Source: Pseudomonas sp. (lineage in GTDB: Bacteria > Pseudomonadota > Gammaproteobacteria > Pseudomonadales > Pseudomonadaceae). From it: 5,135 nt of DNA. Location of the stretch: the NCBI GenBank assembly GCA_026398835.1, contig JAPLSD010000535.1, forward strand, positions 1 to 5,135, in the 5' to 3' direction. The position numbers and the translations under genes are program-made. How positions within the stretch are numbered: the stretch's first letter is position 1; the number at the start of each line of letters is the position of its first letter. Shown here in pieces: positions 1-5,135 of this stretch. Below the pieces are notes generated by a model. That model was not told the origin of the DNA. It did no database searches and saw nothing but the letters and a program-made list of their open reading frames with translations.

Positions 1-1959
1 GGCGGTACGCAGCGCCGGCGCATCGTTGATCCCGTCGCCCATGAAACCGACCACATGCCCGTTACCTTTGAGCAAGCGAACGATGCGTTCCTTATGGGAC
101 GGCGTCAGTTTGGCGAAGACGTTGGTGGTCTCCACCGCAACCGCCAGTTCCGCATCGCTCATGCGCTCGATATCATTGCCCATCAACAGGCCTTGTTGCT
201 CCAGGCCGACCTCACGGCAAATCTTCGCCGTCACCAGCTCGTTGTCGCCGGTCAGCACTTTCACTGCCACACCATGGGCAGCCAATGCCTTGAGGGCCGG
301 CGCGGTGCTTTCCTTCGGTGGATCGAGAAACGCTACGTAGCCAATCAGCGTCAGTTCCTGTTCATCCGCCAGGCTGTAGGTGTCGCGCCCGGTATGCATC
401 GGCCGCGCGGCAACCGCCACCACCCGCAGGCCTTCTTCGTTGAACTCGGCGGTGACCTGGCGAATCCGCGCCAGCAACTCATCCTTGCAGATCAGTAGAT
501 GTGCTTGATTCTGCTCGGCCACCACCACCGACATGCGCCGCCGGGTGAAATCGAACGGAATCTCATCGACCTTCTGGAACGCCGTGCCGACTTTCAGCTC
601 ACGGTAGACTTCGACGTGCTCAAGCACCGCCACATCCAGCAGGTTTTTCAGGCCAGTCTGGTAGTAGCTGTTGAGGTAAGCCATTTCCAGCACATCGTCG
701 GACTCTTCACCCCAGACATCGACATGCCGCGCCAGGAAGATCTTGTCCTGGGTCAGGGTGCCGGTTTTGTCGGTGCACAACACGTCCATGGCGCCGAAGT
801 TCTGGATCGCGTCGAGGCGTTTGACGATGACTTTTTTACGCGACAGAAACACCGCACCCTTGGCCAGGGTCGAGGTAACAATCATCGGCAACATTTCCGG
901 GGTCAGGCCCACAGCGATGGACAGCGCGAACAACAGCGCTTCCATCCAGTCACCCTTGGTGAAACCGTTGATGAACAACACCAGCGGTGCCATCACGAAC
1001 ATGAAGCGGATCAGCAACCAGCTGACTTTGTTAACGCCGGTCTGGAACGAGGTCGGCGCACGGTCGGTGGCGCTGACCCGCTGAGCCAGGGCGCCGAAAT
1101 AGGTGCTGTTGCCGGTGGTCAGAATCACCGCCGTCGCCGCGCCGGAGACCACGTTAGTGCCCATGAACAGGATGTTTTCCAGGTCCAGCGGGTTGCGGGT
1201 TGCGCCGTCCTGCTGGCGGGGAAATTTTTCCACCGGCATCGATTCACCGGTCATTGCCGCCTGGCTGACGAACAGATCCTTGGCGGTGAGCACGCGGCAG
1301 TCAGCGGGGATCATGTCGCCGGCCGAGAGCACGATCAGATCACCGGGCACCAGCTGCTTGATCGGCAACTCGATGCGCTGCGCGGCTTTGACCTCCAGCG
1401 CAGCTTGATAAAACTTGTCGAACATCGGTACCGCATCGGCGGCCGAAGGAGCGCGACGCATCACCGTCGCGGTGTTGCTGACCATTTCCTTTAGCGCGTC
1501 GGCAGCCTGGTTGGATTTGGTTTCCTGCCAGAAGCGCAGCAGTGTCGAGAGCACCACCATGGAGAAAATGACGATGGCGGCTTTCATGTCCTCGGTCAGC
1601 CAGGAAATGACCGCGAGTAATGTCAGCAGCAGGTTGAAAGGGTTTTTGTAGCAATGCCACAGGTGGATCCACCATGGCAGCGGTTGCTCGTGCTCGACCT
1701 CGTTGAGACCATATTGCTCGCGCAGCGCATCGGCCTCTAGGTCGCTCAAGCCATCGCTGTGGCTGCCGAGTTGTTCCAGCAATACCTGCGTGTCGTTGTT
1801 GGCCGCGGCGACCAGGGTTTGCGCCAGGGTTGGCGGTACTTCACGGCTGACGCTGGCGCCGGTCAGGCCATCGCGCAGGGCTAGTCGGCGGAAGTGTCGG
1901 ACAAAGTGCCGGGTCCGCAGGAAACCGGCGAAGAGTTCTTTCAACAGGGTGAGTTTCAT
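1..1959 (-). CDS. mgtA: Magnesium-translocating P-type ATPase, N-terminal 653 residues (3' end outside window)
   Basis: Inner-membrane P3B-type ATPase that imports Mg2+ using ATP hydrolysis. The frame is open from an ATG at 1959 to the left edge with no stop. Visible landmarks are: helix M1/M2 region (about residues 107-142), actuator-domain TGES (237-240), M3 (about 314-333), M4 with GLTPEMLP (351-358), phosphorylation loop DKTGT with catalytic Asp397, hinge DPPK (546-549), TGDN (570-573) and GDGINDAP (641-648). The start is supported by a strong Shine-Dalgarno AGGGGGAA 5 nt upstream. Family members are about 900 residues, so roughly 250 residues with M5-M10 lie off the edge. Two oddities stand out. 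About 17 extra residues lie before the IELPIKQLVPGD segment compared with E. coli MgtA. The nucleotide-binding domain reads ICK-DELLARIRQV around residues 491-500, where about 23 residues beginning with the Gly-Ala of CKGA are expected. If the deletion is real, ATP binding may be impaired. The family call is very secure; full activity is not. Confidence 0.95.
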   Translation of the reverse strand, partial: MKLTLLKELFAGFLRTRHFVRHFRRLALRDGLTGASVSREVPPTLAQTLVAAANNDTQVLLEQLGSHSDGLSDLEADALREQYGLNEVEHEQPLPWWIHLWHCYKNPFNLLLTLLAVISWLTEDMKAAIVIFSMVVLSTLLRFWQETKSNQAADALKEMVSNTATVMRRAPSAADAVPMFDKFYQAALEVKAAQRIELPIKQLVPGDLIVLSAGDMIPADCRVLTAKDLFVSQAAMTGESMPVEKFPRQQDGATRNPLDLENILFMGTNVVSGAATAVILTTGNSTYFGALAQRVSATDRAPTSFQTGVNKVSWLLIRFMFVMAPLVLFINGFTKGDWMEALLFALSIAVGLTPEMLPMIVTSTLAKGAVFLSRKKVIVKRLDAIQNFGAMDVLCTDKTGTLTQDKIFLARHVDVWGEESDDVLEMAYLNSYYQTGLKNLLDVAVLEHVEVYRELKVGTAFQKVDEIPFDFTRRRMSVVVAEQNQAHLLICKDELLARIRQVTAEFNEEGLRVVAVAARPMHTGRDTYSLADEQELTLIGYVAFLDPPKESTAPALKALAAHGVAVKVLTGDNELVTAKICREVGLEQQGLLMGNDIERMSDAELAVAVETTNVFAKLTPSHKERIVRLLKGNGHVVGFMGDGINDAPALRTA

Positions 1960-1964
1960 GGCTG

Positions 1965-1972
1965 TTCCCCCT
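1965..1972 (-). promoter_or_regulatory. Ribosome binding site of mgtA
   Basis: On the minus strand the sequence AGGGGGAA precedes the ATG at 1959 with a 5-nt gap (CAGCC), which is 7 nt from the last G. This is a near-consensus Shine-Dalgarno. It fixes the mgtA start as MKLTLLKELF rather than any of the alternative upstream or downstream frames. Confidence 0.8.
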
Positions 1973-1977
1973 AATGG

Positions 1978-2112
1978 TCAGCGCGGGGAAACCTTCAAGC
2001 AGGTACGACCGACCCGAGGCCTTGCCCGAATTACCGGCAAAGCAGGTCTGGCCCGCCGGTCTAATGACAGGCGCGTCCGTAGCGCTGCAATGACGACGCA
2101 AAGGTCGACCAT
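1978..2112 (-). CDS. Possible Arg/Pro-rich leader peptide upstream of mgtA (44 codons)
   Basis: The frame runs from ATG at 2112 to TGA at 1980-1978, ending 18 nt before the mgtA ATG. The predicted peptide starts MVDLCVVIAALRTRLSLDRR and ends RTCLKVSPR. It contains ten arginines and four prolines in 44 residues. In Salmonella the mgtA leader carries mgtL, a short Pro/Arg-containing peptide whose translation controls transcription into mgtA; this frame sits in the analogous place. Against it, no good Shine-Dalgarno precedes the ATG, arginine-rich frames arise by chance in GC-rich DNA, and it is longer than MgtL. I do not recognise it as a known protein. It may simply be untranslated leader. Confidence 0.22.
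   Translation of the reverse strand: MVDLCVVIAALRTRLSLDRRARPALPVIRARPRVGRTCLKVSPR
2022..2060 (-). promoter_or_regulatory. Two overlapping, mutually exclusive stems in the mgtA leader
   Basis: One stem pairs ACCGGC with GCCGGT (2055-2060 with 2033-2038, loop 16 nt). The other pairs TTGCC with GGCAA (2036-2040 with 2022-2026, loop 9 nt). They share bases 2036-2038, so only one can form at a time. Both lie inside the possible leader-peptide frame. This arrangement is typical of attenuators, but the stems are only 6 and 5 bp and no U-tract follows, so chance is a realistic alternative. Confidence 0.25.
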
Positions 2113-2149
2113 CACGCACTGTTCAGCGTCGATGAGAGGGACGTCGGGA

Positions 2150-2182
2150 TGCCGCTTCTCGCTTTTCGGCGAGACAACGGCA
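2150..2182 (-). other. Hairpin in the mgtA leader
   Basis: A perfect 6-bp stem TCTCGC/GCGAGA (2157-2162 with 2169-2174, 6-nt loop) is extended, across a small internal loop, by TGCCG/CGGCA (2150-2154 with 2178-2182). Eleven base pairs in total make it the strongest local structure in the gap. No U-run follows on either strand, so it is not a classical terminator. Its role is unknown. Confidence 0.4.
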
Positions 2183-2411
2183 CAGGAAACTGCGCGTTAT
2201 CTTGCCGAGAATGTGCCGGTTACTGAAACCGGCCGACTACTGTCACTCGAACAAGTACCCACTGTGGGTCTCCGCAATTGATGAAAACACGAGAAGCTTA
2301 CGCCCCGATTCAAGGAGAGTAAACCGTAGGAAAGTTTCCGTATGGTGAATCAGAAAACTCTTCAGGAAGGGTTCAGGTTGAGGGAAGACGAAGGCGCACG
2401 CAAATTAGTCT

Positions 2412-3548
2412 TCAGAGCAGACGTCGATAGCTCTGTACCGCCGCCCCCAACACCACAGCCCCCGCCCCTATCGACACCCAGAAACCGCTGCGTGCACCGA
2501 ACGCATCCACCAGCCAGCCCGAGCTTGCCGCTCCAATCGCTACACCGATGCTCAAACCCGTGACCAGCCAGGTCAGGCCTTCAGTGAGCTTGGACGGCGA
2601 GACGATGTTTTCCACCAGCGCCATAGCGACGATCAAGGTCGGGGAAAAGAACAATCCCGCTACAAACACCGCCATCGACAGACCGAAGATGTCGCCGGCC
2701 AGCAGCAACGGCAGAGTGGTCACCGCTGTAGCCACCCCGCCATACAAAAACAGCCGCGGCAGCGGGATATCCAGTTTCAATGCGCCAAAGGCCAGCCCGG
2801 CCAGACACGACGCAGGTTGGCCCTCTTGCTGAGCAAAGGCCACGCTGACCACATCGACCACGCCCACAATCGTGCCCAGGGCGACCATCAGCAGCATCAG
2901 CAGACGAATCGCCCCCGAGCGAATGATCGAGCCACGCTCATGGGCCTCATGAGGATGCACCGGCGGCTCGGTCCCACGCTGCAAGACAAACGCCGTCACC
3001 CCGACCGCCAGCATCAGCAACGCCGCCAGCGGACCCGCCTCGGGAAACGCGACGACGCACAACCCCACCGACAACGGCGGGCCGATGATGAAACACACTT
3101 CATCGAGCACCGATTCCAGCGCATACGCCGTTTGCAGCTGTGGCTGGCCGCGATACACCTCGGTCCAGCGTGCCCGAGTCATCGCCGACATGCTCGGCAT
3201 GCAACCGGCCAGCGCGGCGAAAACAAACAACGTCCAGTGCGGTGCTTGCAGCCGGGTGCAGAGCAACACCATCAACAACGCCCCGCCGCCGATCAACGCA
3301 GAAACCGGCAGCACCCGCCCTTGGCCATAGCGGTCGACCATCCGCGAAACCTGCGGCGCGCACACTGCCGTGGCCAAGGCAAACGTCGCCGCCACCGCAC
3401 CGGCCAAGCCATAGCCGCCCTGCAACTGCGAGAGCATGGTGATCAGGCCGATGCCCGTCATCGAGATCGGCATCCGCGCAATCATCCCCGCCAGCACAAA
3501 GGCTCTGGCGCCAGGGGCGTTGAACAACTCGCGATAGGGGTTTGCCAT
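2412..3548 (-). CDS. MFS transporter, 378 residues, with an apparently shortened helix 8
   Basis: Major facilitator superfamily inner-membrane transporter; the substrate cannot be told from sequence. It starts MANPYRELFNAPGARAFVLA, a typical pseudomonad MFS N-terminus, with a modest purine-rich GGAACGAG just before the ATG. Hydrophobic segments lie at about 15-40, 46-67, 79-98, 104-124, 142-166, 172-190, 212-237, 248-259, 266-285, 288-313, 325-350 and 354-371. The MFS motif-A loop between helices 2 and 3 reads VDRYGQGR (71-78). A charged, His-rich central loop (about 191-211) separates the two halves. The eighth segment is only about 12 residues. The order EGQPA-SCLAGLAFG at residues 242-255 lacks about 12-14 hydrophobic residues that close relatives carry, as I recall them. 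An in-frame deletion would upset C-terminal topology. The gene has no tight operon partner. Confidence 0.92.
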   Translation of the reverse strand: MANPYRELFNAPGARAFVLAGMIARMPISMTGIGLITMLSQLQGGYGLAGAVAATFALATAVCAPQVSRMVDRYGQGRVLPVSALIGGGALLMVLLCTRLQAPHWTLFVFAALAGCMPSMSAMTRARWTEVYRGQPQLQTAYALESVLDEVCFIIGPPLSVGLCVVAFPEAGPLAALLMLAVGVTAFVLQRGTEPPVHPHEAHERGSIIRSGAIRLLMLLMVALGTIVGVVDVVSVAFAQQEGQPASCLAGLAFGALKLDIPLPRLFLYGGVATAVTTLPLLLAGDIFGLSMAVFVAGLFFSPTLIVAMALVENIVSPSKLTEGLTWLVTGLSIGVAIGAASSGWLVDAFGARSGFWVSIGAGAVVLGAAVQSYRRLL

Positions 3549-3558
3549 CTCGTTCCAG

Positions 3559-3600
3559 CCTCAACAGGGGCCTGCAACTTGCCACAAACGCCGGTTGAGG
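3559..3600. repeat. 7-bp inverted repeat just upstream of the MFS start
   Basis: CCTCAAC at 3559-3565 is the exact reverse complement of GTTGAGG at 3594-3600, separated by 28 bp. The near arm lies 11 bp from the MFS ATG. It could be an operator or a 5'-UTR stem; at 7 bp it could also be chance. Confidence 0.3.
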
Positions 3601-3623
3601 TGAAAGCATCGATGACGCCCTTT

Positions 3624-3712
3624 TGTAGGAGCCGAGCTTGCTCGCGATGCAGCCGGCTCGGTCTGTCTGTTTCACCGCGGTGATGCCATCGCGAGCAAGC
3701 TCGGCTCCTACA
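3624..3712. repeat. REPIN: inverted pair of REP sequences
   Basis: The left arm (3624-3649, beginning TGTAGGAGCCGAGCTTGCTC) and right arm (3687-3712) are perfect 26-bp reverse complements around a 37-bp spacer. Each arm also holds its own small stem, CGAGC-TT-GCTCG. The core resembles the GTAGGAGCGAGCTTGCTCGCGA-type REP elements scattered in hundreds of copies in P. fluorescens-group genomes. There, paired REPs (REPINs) are thought to be mobilised by RAYT transposases encoded elsewhere. No RAYT gene lies in this window. The spacer contains a palindrome at 3672-3683 (TCACCGCGGTGA). Confidence 0.9.
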
Positions 3713-3806
3713 GGGAATTTTCCGGGCAAATCATTCACCTGACCGTGAACTCTATCCCCCTCCCACCAGTCAGCTAGTTAGGCCCTCTATCCGGAGTTTC
3801 GTGGTA

Positions 3807-5135
3807 ATGGCTGACTCTCATGCAGAACGACAAAGCACCGAACAGCAAAGCCCCATTGATGCCCACGGCATCATCGGCGACATGCGCAGTGCGGCATTGG
3901 TCAACGACAAGGGCAGCATCGATTTTTTCTGCTGGCCGGAATTCGACAGCCCATCGATTTTCTGTTCCCTGCTCGACTCCCCGGCCGCCGGGATATTCCA
4001 ACTGTCGCCGGACCTGCCCGATGCTCGCCGCGAACAGATCTACCTGCCCGACACCAACGTGCTGCAAACCCGCTGGCTGAGTGAACGTGCCGTGGTCGAA
4101 GTCACCGACCTGCTGCCCATTGCTGACAGCGAGGATGATTTACCGTTGTTGATCCGCCGAGTGCGGGTGGTGAGCGGCACGGCAAGCATTCGTATGCGTT
4201 GCACGGTGCGTCACGATTACGCCCGTGCACACACCAAGGCGCGACTCGATGGCACGGACGTCTGCTTCGAAGCGACCCATCAGCCAGGATTACGCCTGGT
4301 TTCAAGCCGGGGCATGCAGATCGATGAACAGGCCGCTATCGCCGAGTTCGTGCTGGAGCAGAACCAGACCGCCGAGTTCATCCTCGGCGGAATCCACGAC
4401 CCACGGGTGAAGATCGGGCAAAGCGACCTGTACCTGGAGCGCACCCTGAAGTTTTGGCGCGACTGGATCGGCCGCTCCAACTACCGCGGCCGTTGGCGGG
4501 AAATCGTCAACCGCTCGGCGCTGTCCATGAAACTGCTGACCTCGCGCAAGCACGGGGCGATCCTCGCCGCCGCCACCTTCGGCCTGCCGGAAACTCCCGG
4601 CGGCGAGCGCAACTGGGATTACCGCTACACCTGGATCCGCGACGCCTCTTTCACCGTCTACGCCTTCATGCGCCTGGGCTTCGCCGACGAAGCCAACGCC
4701 TATATGCGCTGGCTGCGCGGGCGGGTCAGCGATTGCAGCGGCAAATCGATGAAGCTGAACATTCTGTACGCCATCGACGGCCGCCAGGAGTTACCGGAAA
4801 TAGAGTTGACGCATCTGTCCGGCCACGGCAACGCGACACCGGTGCGCATCGGCAATCAGGCGTACGAGCAGATTCAAATGGATATTTTCGGCGAGCTAAT
4901 GGACGCCGTGTACCTGGTCAACAAATACGGCGAAGCCATCTCCCACGAAGGCTGGCGACACACTCGGGAGGTGGTCGATCAGGTCTGCGAAACCTGGCAG
5001 CAAGAAGACGTCGGGATCTGGGAAATGCGCGGCGAACAGCATCACTTTCTGCACTCGAGGTTGATGTGCTGGGTCGCCGTCGACCGCGCAATCCGCCTAG
5101 CCTCAAAACGCTCCCTGCCCGCCCCGTTCGCCCGC
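3807..5135 (+). CDS. Glycoside hydrolase family 15 protein (glucoamylase/trehalase-like), N-terminal 443 residues
   Basis: Probable cytoplasmic alpha-glucoside hydrolase acting on an alpha-glucan, maltooligosaccharide or trehalose-type substrate; the exact substrate is not determinable here. The frame is open from ATG 3807 to the right edge. Residues about 17-210 form the trehalase-like N-terminal beta domain (GIIGDMRSAALVNDKGSIDF, then FCWPEFDSPSIF). The (alpha/alpha)6 GH15 domain begins near 230 with the signature NWDYRYTWIRDA at 269-280. The segment GIWE (403-406) carries Glu406, which fits the family's general-acid glutamate. The second catalytic Glu and the remaining roughly 160 residues (family about 600) lie beyond the edge. 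No signal peptide is seen. GGAG at 3793-3796 lies 10 nt before the ATG, a slightly long spacing; an in-frame GTG at 3801 is an alternative start. Unlike its two neighbours, no internal gap is evident. It is transcribed away from the MFS gene. Confidence 0.94.
   Translation, partial: MADSHAERQSTEQQSPIDAHGIIGDMRSAALVNDKGSIDFFCWPEFDSPSIFCSLLDSPAAGIFQLSPDLPDARREQIYLPDTNVLQTRWLSERAVVEVTDLLPIADSEDDLPLLIRRVRVVSGTASIRMRCTVRHDYARAHTKARLDGTDVCFEATHQPGLRLVSSRGMQIDEQAAIAEFVLEQNQTAEFILGGIHDPRVKIGQSDLYLERTLKFWRDWIGRSNYRGRWREIVNRSALSMKLLTSRKHGAILAAATFGLPETPGGERNWDYRYTWIRDASFTVYAFMRLGFADEANAYMRWLRGRVSDCSGKSMKLNILYAIDGRQELPEIELTHLSGHGNATPVRIGNQAYEQIQMDIFGELMDAVYLVNKYGEAISHEGWRHTREVVDQVCETWQQEDVGIWEMRGEQHHFLHSRLMCWVAVDRAIRLASKRSLPAPFAR

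Larger units (their letters stand above)
1960..2411 (-). promoter_or_regulatory. Intergenic gap holding the presumed mgtA promoter and 5' leader
   Basis: This 452-bp stretch lies between the stop of the MFS gene and the mgtA start, both on the minus strand. It is too long for a tight operon, so mgtA probably has its own promoter here. No clear sigma-70 -35/-10 pair was found. A GGTTTA half-site occurs at about 2321-2326 (minus strand), but its second half is a poor match to a PhoP box. Short perfect stems are present at 2150-2182, 2215-2233 and 2257-2269, and overlapping stems at 2022-2060. None is followed by a U-run on the mgtA strand. Long structured leaders are known to control mgtA in enterobacteria; that this leader does the same is inference. 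Confidence 0.4.
3549..3806. promoter_or_regulatory. Divergent intergenic region between the MFS and GH15 genes
   Basis: This 258-bp gap separates the starts of two divergent genes, so it must hold both promoters. The centre is taken up by the REPIN at 3624-3712. This leaves about 75 bp for the MFS promoter and about 94 bp for the GH15 promoter. No convincing -35/-10 pair could be picked on either side by eye. Confidence 0.5.

Noticed and set aside
499..1494. A 331-codon open frame on the plus strand, rich in His, Gln and Arg.
   Set aside because: It is entirely antisense to the conserved core of mgtA, including DKTGT and TGES; its composition is that of a reverse-strand shadow.
1703..2281. 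A 192-codon open frame on the plus strand, antisense to the mgtA 5' end and extending across the leader.
   Set aside because: It overlaps the confident mgtA N-terminus on the opposite strand, has low-complexity Arg/Ser-rich content and no recognisable domain. Long antisense frames are common in GC-rich Pseudomonas genes.
2308..2326. PhoP-box-like GGTTTA on the minus strand upstream of mgtA.
   Set aside because: The second half-site after the 5-nt spacer (CTTGAA) matches the consensus poorly and no matching -10 follows at a proper distance.
2352..2372. Possible terminator after the MFS gene: ACCCTT-CCTG-AAGAGT followed by TTTCTG on the minus strand.
   Set aside because: The stem is only six positions with an internal C-A mismatch, GC content is low and the T-run is interrupted; too weak to call.
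2817..3683. A 288-codon plus-strand frame rich in Arg, His and Gln.
   Set aside because: It is antisense to the MFS transporter, has shadow composition, and runs into the REPIN.
3624..3712. The long inverted repeat read as a bidirectional Rho-independent terminator or a CRISPR unit.
   Set aside because: It lies between divergent gene starts, no T-run follows either arm, and there are only two inverted copies with no direct repeats; the REP-type core explains it better.

Overview
The window looks like a chromosomal segment of a pseudomonad, probably of the Pseudomonas fluorescens group. This rests on the high GC content, the strongly Pseudomonas-like sequences of all three proteins, and a REP-type hairpin doublet whose arms begin GTAGGAGCCGAGCTTGCTCG, a repeat class typical of these genomes. 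This assignment is by recognition, not by a database search.

Layout from left to right. Positions 1-1959 (minus strand) carry the first 653 codons of a magnesium-translocating P-type ATPase (mgtA); its C-terminal membrane half lies off the left edge. Positions 1960-2411 are a 452-bp gap that should hold the mgtA promoter and 5' leader. It has several short hairpins, a possible pair of mutually exclusive stems, and an arginine/proline-rich 44-codon open frame ending 18 nt before mgtA. Positions 2412-3548 (minus strand) encode a complete 378-residue MFS transporter. Positions 3549-3806 are a divergent intergenic region containing a perfect 26-bp inverted repeat (a REPIN). Positions 3807-5135 (plus strand) carry the first 443 codons of a cytoplasmic glycoside hydrolase family 15 protein (glucoamylase/trehalase-like), running off the right edge.

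The three genes do not form one operon. The MFS and mgtA genes share a strand but are 452 bp apart, and the GH15 gene is divergent. No obvious shared pathway links Mg2+ uptake, the unassigned transporter and the alpha-glucan/trehalose-type hydrolase.

The most unusual signal is that two of the three proteins appear to carry a clean in-frame internal deletion. MgtA lacks about 23 residues directly after the Cys-Lys of the nucleotide-binding CKGA motif. The MFS protein has an eighth membrane helix shortened to about 12 residues. Both are inferred by comparison with family sequences recalled from memory. They may reflect real lesions or a sequence-level artefact. I found no convincing new multi-gene system here.
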